A DNA stretch of 64,000 nucleotides from an uncultured Pelagibacteraceae bacterium. Lineage in GTDB: Bacteria > Pseudomonadota > Alphaproteobacteria > Pelagibacterales > Pelagibacteraceae. Positions within the stretch are counted from its first letter, which is position 1, and every line of letters starts with the position of its first letter. Shown in pieces: positions 1 through 8,073 of this stretch. The DNA is taken from positions 1 through 64,000 of the forward strand of contig CABZJA010000005.1 in NCBI GenBank assembly GCA_902525935.1. Reading direction: 5' to 3'. The position numbers and the translations under genes were made by a program. Below the pieces are notes generated by a model, which was not told the origin of the DNA, made no database searches, and was given only the letters and a program-made list of their open reading frames with translations.

Positions 1-54
1 TACAACTCTTTAGACGAAAAGATTTATAACTTTAGTACAGAGGGACATGAATAA
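1..54 (+). CDS. C-terminal end of a probable methylisocitrate lyase (partial)
   Basis: Only the last 17 codons are in the window, ending YNFSTEGHE and TAA at 52-54. The stop overlaps the ATG of the next gene by one base (TAATG), so the two are one transcriptional and probably translationally coupled unit. The tail has the Tyr-x-x-Leu-x-Glu-Lys spacing seen near the end of methylisocitrate lyases, and prpB-prpC order is common in the methylcitrate cycle. Identity therefore rests mainly on context; too little sequence is present to prove it. Confidence 0.45.
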   Translation, partial: YNSLDEKIYNFSTEGHE

Positions 55-1178
55 TGAGTGAAGAAGTAAAAAAAGGTTTATTAGGAATTGTTGTTGATGA
101 AACCGAGGTTTCTAAAGTTATGCCTGAGATCAATTCTTTAACCTATAGGGGTTATGCTGTTCAAGATTTATGTGAATTTTGTAGATTTGAAGAGGCCGCA
201 TATCTTATTTTAAAAGGCGATCTACCAAACAGTATTGAGCTTAGACAATTTGAGAAAATTGAAAGAGGACATAGAGATTTGTCAAAAAATCTTTATGAAA
301 TAATTAAACATATGCCAAAAAAGTCTCATCCTATGGATGTTGCTAGAACAGCGGTTAGTGTAATGGGATTAGAAGATAAAGAGACGACTGATAATTCTCA
401 GGAAGCAAATACAAGAAAAGCTTTAAGAATTTTAGCTAAAACTCCAACTGCTTTAGCAGCGTTTTACAGAATACGAAAAGGTAAAAAGATTATTAAGCCA
501 AAAAAAGAACTGACTTTTACAGAAAATTTTTTCTATATGTGTTTTGGAAAAGTTCCTCAAAAAGATATTGTGAAGGCATTTGATGTATCTTTAATTTTAT
601 ATGCAGAACATAGTTTTAATGTTTCAACATTTACTGCTAGAACTATAACAAGTAGTTTATCTGATATTCATGGTGCAATCACGGGTGCTATAGCTAGTTT
701 AAAAGGACCATTACATGGTGGAGCCAACGAAGAAGTAATGCACATGATGAATAAGATTAAAACGCCAAAATACGCTTTGAAATGGATTAAAAATGCACTT
801 AAGAAAAAAGAAGTTGTAATGGGATTTGGTCATAGAGTTTATAAAAGTGGAGACTCTAGAGTACCAACAATGAAGCAATATTTTGAGAATGTATGTAGAA
901 TAAAAAAAGATAAAAAATTTTTAAAAATTTATGAAATTGTGGAGAAAGAGATGATTGATAAAAAAAATATTCATCCAAATGTTGACTATCCTACTGGTCC
1001 AACTTATCACTTAATGGGTTTTGATACCGATTTTTTTACTCCAATTTTTGTAATGTCAAGAATAACTGGCTGGTCAGCTCACATAATGGAGCAACATGCA
1101 TCAAATAAATTGATCAGACCGTTAGCAAAATATAAAGGTAATAAGCATAGACAAGTTATGCTTTTAAATCAAAGATAA
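54..1178 (+). CDS. prpC: 2-methylcitrate synthase (citrate synthase family)
   Basis: Condenses propionyl-CoA with oxaloacetate to 2-methylcitrate in the cytoplasm, the entry step of the methylcitrate cycle. The 374-residue length fits the PrpC branch, which is shorter than housekeeping GltA. The catalytic triad is visible: His221 in LHGGANEE, His260 in GFGHRVYK and Asp311 in NVDYPTG. The N-terminal SLTYRGY and YAEHSFNVSTF motifs are typical of the family. It follows the probable prpB gene by a TAATG overlap, which supports methylcitrate over citrate synthase. A role as a second citrate synthase cannot be excluded from sequence alone. Confidence 0.88.
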   Translation: MSEEVKKGLLGIVVDETEVSKVMPEINSLTYRGYAVQDLCEFCRFEEAAYLILKGDLPNSIELRQFEKIERGHRDLSKNLYEIIKHMPKKSHPMDVARTAVSVMGLEDKETTDNSQEANTRKALRILAKTPTALAAFYRIRKGKKIIKPKKELTFTENFFYMCFGKVPQKDIVKAFDVSLILYAEHSFNVSTFTARTITSSLSDIHGAITGAIASLKGPLHGGANEEVMHMMNKIKTPKYALKWIKNALKKKEVVMGFGHRVYKSGDSRVPTMKQYFENVCRIKKDKKFLKIYEIVEKEMIDKKNIHPNVDYPTGPTYHLMGFDTDFFTPIFVMSRITGWSAHIMEQHASNKLIRPLAKYKGNKHRQVMLLNQR

Positions 1179-1194
1179 GTCTATTTTGGTTTGA

Positions 1195-1965
1195 GTGGTA
1201 ATTTTTAATATGATTAATAAAATTATTTTAAGAGTCTATATGTCCTGGTGTATTCATTTATTGACGTGTTCAGGTTTGGTGGCTGGTTTTTTATCACTAA
1301 TAAATGTTTTTGAAAATAATCAAGCAGGTGCATTTCTTTGGCTAGGAGTGGCATTAATTATTGATGCAATTGATGGATCACTTGCAAGGAAATTTGAAGT
1401 TGCAAAGAATGTTAAAAATATTGATGGTAAAATGCTTGATAGTGTTATTGATTTTTTCAATTACATAATAATCCCATCAATAATGATATATTGGTTCGAT
1501 ATTGTTCCTATGTATTTTGAAATTATTATACCTCTAATCATTCTTGTTATATCTGCAATTTCTTATTCTAATAACAATTTAATGAGTTCAGATAATTTTT
1601 ACAAAGGTTTTCCTTGCATTTGGAATATTCTCTTACTTTATATTTATTTTTTTGATTTTAACCCTATAACAAACTTATTTTTGATTTCATTTTGTATAAT
1701 ACTTAAATTTATACCTTTAAAATATGTTCACCCTCTTCGTGTTAAAAAATATAAAATTCAATCTACAATTTTTATGGCTTTATGGTTTATTTCAACTCTT
1801 AAATTACTTATAGATTCCATTTATAAATTAGATAATTTATATGATTACTTAGTAATAACTATTTGGGTCATTTCAAATTTCTATTTTATATCATTAACAA
1901 TTTACGAATTATTAATTGATATATTTAAAAGCACTTCAATAAAATTGAAAAAACTACAATTTTAA
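1195..1965 (+). CDS. pcs: Phosphatidylcholine synthase (CDP-alcohol phosphatidyltransferase)
   Basis: Membrane enzyme that joins choline to CDP-diacylglycerol to give phosphatidylcholine in one step. The CDP-alcohol motif is present at about residues 60-86 as DG-x2-AR-x12-G-x3-D-x3-D; the 12-residue spacing is that of bacterial Pcs rather than the usual 8. The VHPLRVKKYK segment before the last membrane spans is another Pcs hallmark. About seven or eight hydrophobic helices are seen in 256 residues. The start is uncertain: GTG at 1195 or ATG at 1210, neither with a clear ribosome binding site. It lies 16 bases after prpC on the same strand and converges on the MmgE/PrpD gene with four bases between stops. 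Confidence 0.82.
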   Translation: MVIFNMINKIILRVYMSWCIHLLTCSGLVAGFLSLINVFENNQAGAFLWLGVALIIDAIDGSLARKFEVAKNVKNIDGKMLDSVIDFFNYIIIPSIMIYWFDIVPMYFEIIIPLIILVISAISYSNNNLMSSDNFYKGFPCIWNILLLYIYFFDFNPITNLFLISFCIILKFIPLKYVHPLRVKKYKIQSTIFMALWFISTLKLLIDSIYKLDNLYDYLVITIWVISNFYFISLTIYELLIDIFKSTSIKLKKLQF

Positions 1966-1969
1966 ATTA

Positions 1970-3394
1970 TTACTTAGATAATAATTTTCCTAAAATTCTA
2001 ATATCTTTAAGCTTCTCTAAATTTCTGACTGTATCAATAATTTTTTTCGACTTTATAGATGGCCACTTAGCAAATTCTGTACATCCTAAAAATTTATCGG
2101 CCACTTCATCATATGTCATTGGAATTGCAGGACTTCCTTTACCAAAATCACCTCTGCCAGATATTCTTTTTCCATTTTTTAAATAAATATCAATAATAGT
2201 TGTCATCTTATCGTAACCAGCGGCTTCGGCTATTTTATTTTTATAGAAATTTACTTTTTTGAGCATTTGTTGCACATCTGGTTTATTAATTCTCATATCT
2301 TGGTATTCTGGTATGTAAGCTCTTCTATCCAATAACAATATTGCCATTGAATATTCCATACTGAACTTTGCTTGAAATTCATTTTTTGGTCTATGATGTA
2401 TTAAAGCGTTCTGCATATTATGGTTTGTGCCTACATCGATCTTTAAAACTTGTTCAGGTTTAATATCGAATTTTTTTATCAACTCTAGCATTTTAGTCAT
2501 CCCAGGATGTGTTAAGGATCCACAAGGATGTGGTTTAATCGAAATTCCAGGTGATTTAAAAGTCCATGGTCTTCCAAGCTTACCTTTCAAAGAATTAATA
2601 TTATACCCTCCTCCATGTGCCTGAAAAAAACCTCTTGGAGATTCTAAAATTTTATCAGTAGATGACCATCCAAATCTTACTAGATCACAAGCTATAACTC
2701 CACTTTCTGCAGCTCTACCTGCATGCAAAGGTTTAGTCATTGTTCCAAAGTTTTCTCTTAGACCTGCACTAAGTGATGCAGCAATTCCTAAAGATTTTAC
2801 AATTTTATTTAAATCATATTTTCTTATTTTAGCTGCTGCAGAAGCAGAAGCAAATGTTCCACAAGTAGCTGTTGAATGAAATCCATGTTGATAATGACGT
2901 GGAGACATGGCTTCTGAGATTTTGCATTCAACATCAACACCTATCAAATATGAATTTAGAAAATCTTTTCCATTTATTTTATTAACCTCTCCTTCAGCAA
3001 AAGCACTGGGCAAACAAGGGGCTGTTGGATGTGTTAAAAGACCATAAACTCTATCTTTTGCTACTGCTAATTGTGTATCATCATAATCATCAGAATGTAT
3101 CCCAACACCATTTGCTAATGCTGCAAAGTGAGTAGGTACTTTCATTTTAGATCCTATAACAGTTGCTTTTCCTTTAGCTGAACTTTTTTTAATGTGTGCA
3201 AATAAGTAGTTGCCCGTTCTTGCAACTGAACCTGATAATGCTAGACCGAAACCATCTAAAATATGTTTTTTTGCTAATTCAACTACATCTTTTGGAATGC
3301 TTTTAAACTTTGTTTTGTATACAAAGTTTGCAACATATTTTGTTAAGTCCTTCCCTCTTTTAGATTTAATATTTGGTGTAAAAGCTTTGGTCAT
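1970..3394 (-). CDS. MmgE/PrpD family protein (2-methylcitrate dehydratase-like)
   Basis: 474 residues with the family signatures GVGIHSDDYDDT (about residue 97), GFHSTATCGTF and MTKPLHAGRAA. Members dehydrate or epimerise branched polycarboxylates such as 2-methylcitrate. The signatures resemble the broad MmgE-like group more than E. coli PrpD, which has WLDFNDTW at the first position. The gene is the last in the tctCBA operon; its ATG overlaps the tctA stop by one base. That coupling suggests it acts on whatever the transporter imports. With prpC close by, 2-methylcitrate dehydratase is the leading guess, but an unrelated tricarboxylate-modifying role is possible. Confidence 0.8.
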   Translation of the reverse strand: MTKAFTPNIKSKRGKDLTKYVANFVYKTKFKSIPKDVVELAKKHILDGFGLALSGSVARTGNYLFAHIKKSSAKGKATVIGSKMKVPTHFAALANGVGIHSDDYDDTQLAVAKDRVYGLLTHPTAPCLPSAFAEGEVNKINGKDFLNSYLIGVDVECKISEAMSPRHYQHGFHSTATCGTFASASAAAKIRKYDLNKIVKSLGIAASLSAGLRENFGTMTKPLHAGRAAESGVIACDLVRFGWSSTDKILESPRGFFQAHGGGYNINSLKGKLGRPWTFKSPGISIKPHPCGSLTHPGMTKMLELIKKFDIKPEQVLKIDVGTNHNMQNALIHHRPKNEFQAKFSMEYSMAILLLDRRAYIPEYQDMRINKPDVQQMLKKVNFYKNKIAEAAGYDKMTTIIDIYLKNGKRISGRGDFGKGSPAIPMTYDEVADKFLGCTEFAKWPSIKSKKIIDTVRNLEKLKDIRILGKLLSK

Positions 3395-4866
3395 TATTTT
3401 CCTTTCATTATTAGATTTTTAATTGGTCTGTAAAATAAACTTAAAAAAGTTAATGCAAAAAATACTAGTACTATTGGTCTTGTGAAAAACATAAATATAT
3501 TTTGATCAAAAATTATTATTGACTGAGCTAGTGAATTTTCAACTAATTCTCCAAGTACAATTCCCATTATAATTGGTGCGGGAGAAAAACCGTATCTCCT
3601 TAAAAAGAAACCGGCTACACCTGAAATTAACATAATATAAACATCAACCATAGATTGGGATAAACCATAAGATCCAACCAAGCAAAATACAAAAACTGAC
3701 GGCCATAAATAGCCTCTTGGTATTAATGATATTCTTGAAAATATTTTTGCTCCAAGTAGTCCAAAAATTAAAAATATAAAGTTAGCCAATAACATTCCAT
3801 AAAAAATTGTGTACAAAAGATCAGGTTGCTGTTCAAAAAGATAAGGGCCAGCTCTTAAACCATGAATTTGAAAACCACCTAAAATCACCGCAGTTGTTGC
3901 TGAACCTGGAATACCTAAAGCAAGAGTAGGTATCATTGCTCCACCAGTTGCAGCATTATTTGCGGACTCGGGCGCAGCAACACCTTCTATTTCACCTTTG
4001 CCAAAATTATCCTTATTTTTAGACCATCTTCTAGCTTCATTGTATCCAATCATTGCACTAACCGTTCCCCCTTCAGCAGGAAGAATACCAATAAATGTTC
4101 CAATACCTGAAGATCTTAGAATTGTCTTTGCGCAATTTTTAAATTCTGAAATTGAGGGAAGCTTAATTGCTGAAAATTTAATCCTCTCTAATAGTAATTC
4201 ACTTTTAGATGCTTGAACTAAAATCTCAGACATTGCAAATAAACCTATTAAGACTGGAACAAAGCTTATTCCTTCAAATAATTCTGCTACTCCAAATGTA
4301 AACCTTGATACACCAGTTGTTAAATGAACTCCTATTGTTGCAACAAACAAACCAATTAAACCACCAATTAAATTTTTTACAGGGGATTTTGAACTAATTG
4401 ATGCAAGCATGGATAATCCAAATATTGCTAGTGCAAAATACTCTGGCGGACCAAACTTATATGCAATTCTAGCCAACGTTGGAGCGAAAATAATTAATAC
4501 AATAAGAGATAGTATTCCTCCAACTACACTTGATACAGCTGCCATTCCTAAAGCTCTTCCTGCTTCACCTTTTTGTGCCATTGGAAAACCATCAAATGCA
4601 GTAGCAGCAGCTGGTGGTGCTCCTGGAGCATTGATTAATATTGCAGTTATTGAACCACCAAAAGTGCCTCCACAATATAAAGCAGCCATTGCAGCTATTG
4701 CTTGGCTTGGTTCCAAGTAAATTGTAAAAGGTAATAATAATGCAATTGCCATACCTGAACTTAATCCTGGTAGCGCACCTATTAAAACTCCAACAATTGT
4801 GGAACCTAAAATTAGACCAAATGTTGTATAATTTAAAATTAAAGAAATATTAGACAAAAAATCCAT
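3394..4866 (-). CDS. tctA: Tripartite tricarboxylate transporter large permease TctA
   Basis: Large membrane subunit (490 residues, about 11-12 helices) of a TTT secondary transporter that takes up di- or tricarboxylates delivered by the periplasmic TctC protein. The TctA glycine-rich motifs are present: GALPGLSSGMA near residue 31, GTFGGSITAILINAPG near residue 68, and the repeat in the second half, AATGGAMIPTLALGIPG. Its ATG overlaps the tctB stop (TAATG) and its own stop overlaps the ATG of the MmgE/PrpD gene, so the three are coupled. Substrate cannot be read from sequence. Confidence 0.93.
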   Translation of the reverse strand: MDFLSNISLILNYTTFGLILGSTIVGVLIGALPGLSSGMAIALLLPFTIYLEPSQAIAAMAALYCGGTFGGSITAILINAPGAPPAAATAFDGFPMAQKGEAGRALGMAAVSSVVGGILSLIVLIIFAPTLARIAYKFGPPEYFALAIFGLSMLASISSKSPVKNLIGGLIGLFVATIGVHLTTGVSRFTFGVAELFEGISFVPVLIGLFAMSEILVQASKSELLLERIKFSAIKLPSISEFKNCAKTILRSSGIGTFIGILPAEGGTVSAMIGYNEARRWSKNKDNFGKGEIEGVAAPESANNAATGGAMIPTLALGIPGSATTAVILGGFQIHGLRAGPYLFEQQPDLLYTIFYGMLLANFIFLIFGLLGAKIFSRISLIPRGYLWPSVFVFCLVGSYGLSQSMVDVYIMLISGVAGFFLRRYGFSPAPIIMGIVLGELVENSLAQSIIIFDQNIFMFFTRPIVLVFFALTFLSLFYRPIKNLIMKGK

Positions 4867-5330
4867 TAGTAGAAATTCCTTATTATGAATTCCTCAAGAA
4901 TTCCTTGTGGAAATTTTAGTTGTAGAACTAATGTAAAAAAAACAAATACAAATATTGATATTACAAGAGAATAAAAAAATATTTTTATATAATCTTTCCT
5001 TTGCCACAAGATTGGCATTACAAGTGTGTATAAAAGTATAGAGATAAAAAAACCTAATTTATCTGCTATCAAAACTATAAAAAGAGTATAACCAAATGTA
5101 ATGAAGGCGTTTCTTCTTATTAGTTCTTTTGATTCAGACTTTAACTTCTTATTTTGGACTAATTGAAATACACAAAGAAAAATTATTAATGAAAAAATTA
5201 ATCTAGGCATCATTGTAGGTTGCATACCTTGTGCCAATATTTCCGGTACTTCATCAAATGTGAAAGTATATCCAAATAATGCAACAGAAATAATAATTAT
5301 TACACTAAGAACTTTTATATCTTTTATCAT
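4866..5330 (-). CDS. tctB: Tripartite tricarboxylate transporter small permease TctB
   Basis: Small membrane subunit of 154 residues with four predicted helices, the usual TctB plan. The long loop rich in Lys and Glu after helix 2 is also typical. It sits between tctC, 46 bases upstream, and tctA, which it overlaps by one base. Sequence conservation in this family is low, so the call relies on size, topology and position. Confidence 0.88.
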   Translation of the reverse strand: MIKDIKVLSVIIIISVALFGYTFTFDEVPEILAQGMQPTMMPRLIFSLIIFLCVFQLVQNKKLKSESKELIRRNAFITFGYTLFIVLIADKLGFFISILLYTLVMPILWQRKDYIKIFFYSLVISIFVFVFFTLVLQLKFPQGILEEFIIRNFY

Positions 5331-5342
5331 TGTGATGACTAA

Positions 5343-5361
5343 CGGGGGATCTGCTCCCCCG
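5343..5361 (-). terminator. GC-rich hairpin between tctC and tctB
   Basis: A perfect seven-pair stem CGGGGGA/TCCCCCG (5343-5349 with 5355-5361) closes a five-base loop, six bases of the stem on each side being G or C in an otherwise very AT-rich genome. It lies between the binding-protein stop and the permease start. On the transcribed minus strand no run of T follows, so it is more likely an mRNA 3' end stabiliser or processing signal than a full terminator. Such an element would give more TctC than TctBA. Confidence 0.7.
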
Positions 5362-5376
5362 CTATTATTTTTGATA

Positions 5377-6348
5377 TTATTTAGCTAAACCTAAACTTAC
5401 TAAAGCTGCACGCGCTTCTTTGTAAATAGATTTAATTTCTGCATCCCATGCTGCTGCTCCTGCAACACTAGACGAATCTAATCCAGCACCTTGTAGGTAG
5501 TTTTGATAAACTGGATGCTTCATAGCTTTTAAGAAACCTTTTTCAAGAGTATTGATAGTTTCTTGAGGTGTTCCTTTAAGAACAACTACACCTCTAACAG
5601 TCGCAAATGATGCGTTTATCCCTTTTTCTTTTAAAGTAGGAGTATCTGGTAAAGCTGACATTCTTTGATCAGACATTACAGCTAATACTCTTAATTCACC
5701 TGCATCTAATTGATCTTTACCTTCGTCTAAGTTTAATCCAGCAGCCTCAATTTGATTTCCAACCAAGCTAGTCATTATAGCTCCACCACCTTCAAAAGGT
5801 ACAAAAGCAATTTTTGTTTTTGCTTCTCTTGCAAAAATCAAACCTGAAATATGGTCAACACTTCCAACGTTTGTTCCACCATACTTAATTGGCTTTTTGT
5901 TTCCTGCTTTAATTAAATCCTCAATTGTTTTGTAAGGGCTTTTTGCATTAACAAATATCACTATTGGATCAACTGTTGTTCTTGCAACTCCCACAAAGTC
6001 ATCAATTTTTAATTCAGCGTTTCCTCTAGCCATTCTAAATAAGTGAGTTGGAGTAATTGCTAAGACAGTATGACCATCTCTTGGCTTTGATTTAACATAA
6101 GCCATAGCTTTATTTCCACTGTCCCCTTTTTTTGGAGTGATGTAAGCATTATTTTTTAAATTTTTTCTTGTTCTAATAAGCAACATTCTCGCTGTTGTAT
6201 CTGTACCACCGCCTAATCCAGCATGTGTTACAACTTCAATTGGTTTTGATGGAAAACCATGCCCATCAGCAACAGCTATATTTCCTAATCCAATAAATGA
6301 AGTTACTACTAATATTGCACTTAGAAGCAAATTTAACGTTTTTTTCAT
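5377..6348 (-). CDS. tctC: Tripartite tricarboxylate transporter substrate-binding protein TctC
   Basis: Periplasmic binding protein of 323 residues (Bug/TctC family). A signal peptide covers about residues 1-27, with a Lys-rich start, a hydrophobic core and a cut near VADG. Family motifs include the first-strand PSKPIEVV, the glycine loop GLGGGTDTTAR and IKYGGTNVGSVDHI. A good ribosome binding site (GAGAGGAAATA) precedes the ATG. It is the first gene of the tctCBA-mmgE operon and is divergent from the alternative oxidase gene across a 142-base spacer. The ligand is likely a small carboxylate but is not defined. Confidence 0.93.
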   Translation of the reverse strand: MKKTLNLLLSAILVVTSFIGLGNIAVADGHGFPSKPIEVVTHAGLGGGTDTTARMLLIRTRKNLKNNAYITPKKGDSGNKAMAYVKSKPRDGHTVLAITPTHLFRMARGNAELKIDDFVGVARTTVDPIVIFVNAKSPYKTIEDLIKAGNKKPIKYGGTNVGSVDHISGLIFAREAKTKIAFVPFEGGGAIMTSLVGNQIEAAGLNLDEGKDQLDAGELRVLAVMSDQRMSALPDTPTLKEKGINASFATVRGVVVLKGTPQETINTLEKGFLKAMKHPVYQNYLQGAGLDSSSVAGAAAWDAEIKSIYKEARAALVSLGLAK

Positions 6349-6402
6349 TATTTCCTCTCTTAAGTTAATAAATAATTAAATCAAAGAGAACTTCTTTATA
6401 CA

Positions 6403-6454
6403 AGGTCCAATTAACCACACCTATTGGAGTTTAAGAAGATAGGTCCAACTTACC
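6403..6454. promoter_or_regulatory. Divergent tctC / alternative oxidase promoter region with repeated AGGTCCAA boxes
   Basis: The 142-base spacer holds two direct copies of AGGTCCAAnTnACC (6403-6416 and 6441-6454), 38 bases apart start to start with two mismatches. The second copy is also part of an inverted repeat ATAGGT-n7-ACCTAT (6439-6444 with 6452-6457). Repeats of this kind are typical of transcription-factor binding sites. The factor, and which of the two genes it controls, cannot be told from the sequence. Confidence 0.45.
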
Positions 6455-6490
6455 TATTTAAAAATATGAAATAATCGCCATATATAAGTT

Positions 6491-7150
6491 ATGGAAAATT
6501 TGAATAGGCATCATAAACCCCAAGATTTAAGTGATAAGATTGCTTTCGCATTTACTAAATTTTTAAGGTTTTTAGCTGATACTTTTTTTAAAAAAAAATA
6601 TGGACATAGAGCAGTTGTTTTAGAAACAGTTGCTGCTGTTCCAGGAATGGTGGCTGGAATGTTGTTACATTTAAAATCTTTAAGAAAAATGCAAGATGAC
6701 AAAGGTTGGATTAAAATTCTTCTTGATGAAGCTGCTAACGAAAGAATGCATTTAATGACTTTTATTAAAATTGCAAAGCCAACGTTTATAGAAAGATTAA
6801 TTATAATGCTTGCACAATTTATATTTATTTTGATGTATCTATTTATATATTTAATTTCACAAAAGACTGCTCATAGAATTGTTGGGTATTTTGAGGAGGA
6901 AGCAGTTATAAGCTACACTGAGTATTTAAATGAAATAGAAGAAGGCAAGATAGAAAATATTAAGGCTCCCGAAATAGCAATAAATTATTGGAACCTCCCG
7001 CTAAATTCTAGATTAAAAGATGTTGTAAAAGTGATTAGAGACGACGAGGCTGGACATAGAGATGTTAACCACAGTTTTGCAGATATTTTGAATGCCAAAA
7101 AAAATAAAGCTTTTGAAGAGGAGGATGAAAAAGAAAAAGAAAAAATTTAA
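6491..7150 (+). CDS. aox: Alternative oxidase (cyanide-insensitive ubiquinol oxidase)
   Basis: Membrane-bound diiron oxidase that passes electrons from ubiquinol to oxygen without pumping protons. All expected iron ligands are visible: Glu45 in LETVAAVPGMV, Glu84 and His87 in NERMHLM, a Glu in the FEEEAVISYT cluster (135-137), and Glu186 and His189 in DDEAGHRDVNH. Two hydrophobic segments (about 44-62 and 103-124) fit monotopic binding. At 219 residues it is compact, lacking the N-terminal extension of mitochondrial forms, and it ends in a highly charged tail. It is followed after 15 bases by a quinone reductase gene, so the two may form a short respiratory bypass. Confidence 0.95.
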   Translation: MENLNRHHKPQDLSDKIAFAFTKFLRFLADTFFKKKYGHRAVVLETVAAVPGMVAGMLLHLKSLRKMQDDKGWIKILLDEAANERMHLMTFIKIAKPTFIERLIIMLAQFIFILMYLFIYLISQKTAHRIVGYFEEEAVISYTEYLNEIEEGKIENIKAPEIAINYWNLPLNSRLKDVVKVIRDDEAGHRDVNHSFADILNAKKNKAFEEEDEKEKEKI

Positions 7151-7165
7151 GACATATATTTTTTT

Positions 7166-7774
7166 ATGAAAAAAATATTTATTGCTTATGGCCATCATAA
7201 CACTAATAATTCTTTTAATGCTGCAATTAGAGATACATTTATAGAAGAAGCACAAAAACTAGGCCATACAATTGATTTACTCAACCTTTTCGAGGAAAAA
7301 GAACAACTTCCGTTTTATAATCAAGATGTAAACCCACCACCAAAACTTGTTTTAGATTATAGAAAAAGATTAGAGGAATGTGATGTAATGATGTTAATTA
7401 GTAGTTGTCATAATTTAAGGTTAAATGCAATTTTAGAAAATTGGGTTGATTGGGTATTGCATCCAAAGTGGTTCTTTTCTTATAAATCTTTAATTCCAGG
7501 AAATAAGTATTTTAAAAATTATGGTTATCCTGTGCCAGGCGCGATGAAAGGTAAGCTTGGAATTGTATCTATTACATATGGGGGGCCTATGATAAGTTAC
7601 CAAAGTTTCTCTATATTTGACAATATTCCCTTTAGAAGAATAAAGAAAGTTGTTTTCAAATTGGGTGGATTAAGAACAAAATATATTAGATTTTATTCAG
7701 TGTTGCCAAATATGGAAAAAAAAGTATTTGATAAACATATGCAAAAAGTTAGAAAGTTAGCAAAAAGTTTATAA
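7166..7774 (+). CDS. NAD(P)H dehydrogenase (quinone), flavodoxin-like fold
   Basis: 202 residues of the Flavodoxin_2 / MdaB-type family: strand-loop start KKIFIAYGHHNTNNSFNAA (flavin phosphate loop), a middle segment with ISSCHNLRLNAILENWVDWVL, and GKLGIVSITYGGP. Homologues reduce quinones by two electrons with NAD(P)H using FMN or FAD. It lies 15 bases downstream of the alternative oxidase on the same strand, so it may feed quinol to it. Its stop overlaps the stop of the converging ABM-domain gene by six bases. Confidence 0.8.
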   Translation: MKKIFIAYGHHNTNNSFNAAIRDTFIEEAQKLGHTIDLLNLFEEKEQLPFYNQDVNPPPKLVLDYRKRLEECDVMMLISSCHNLRLNAILENWVDWVLHPKWFFSYKSLIPGNKYFKNYGYPVPGAMKGKLGIVSITYGGPMISYQSFSIFDNIPFRRIKKVVFKLGGLRTKYIRFYSVLPNMEKKVFDKHMQKVRKLAKSL

Positions 7775-8071
7775 AATTACCTCAAAACCCTCGAAATTTG
7801 GAGCTCCTAAATATAAGTCTTTGTGTTGACCTGCATTTTTATGAGCTAGCTTAAAAGCTTCTGATTTAGTCCAGTTAATAAAATCAGCTTTTGAATTCCA
7901 AATACTATGTGAAGCATACAACGAAAATTCATCGTTTTTTTCTCCTTTAACTAAATGAAAATCTTTAAAACCAGGAACTTCACTTAAATGAGTATCCCTT
8001 TCTCTCCAAACTTTCTCAAATTCATGTTCCTTACCAGGAACAATTTTAAATCTGTTCATTGCAATAAACAT
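7769..8071 (-). CDS. Antibiotic biosynthesis monooxygenase (ABM) domain protein, HmoA/IsdG-like
   Basis: A 100-residue single-domain ferredoxin-like protein. It begins MFIAMNRFKIVPGKE and carries VPGFKDFHL, SIWNSKADFINWT and AFKLAHKNAG. These match small cofactor-poor monooxygenases, including haem-degrading HmoA/IsdG relatives in which Asn, Trp and His are important; Asn6, the Trp of FINWT and His77 are candidates. A haem-iron role is plausible but unproven. It is two bases downstream of the nitroreductase gene on the same strand. Confidence 0.7.
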   Translation of the reverse strand: MFIAMNRFKIVPGKEHEFEKVWRERDTHLSEVPGFKDFHLVKGEKNDEFSLYASHSIWNSKADFINWTKSEAFKLAHKNAGQHKDLYLGAPNFEGFEVIL

Positions 8072-8073
8072 AA

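Noticed and set aside
1970-3394. Naming the MmgE/PrpD gene prpD
   Set aside because: Its signatures differ from characterised PrpD and it is coupled to the TTT transporter, so only the family name is used.
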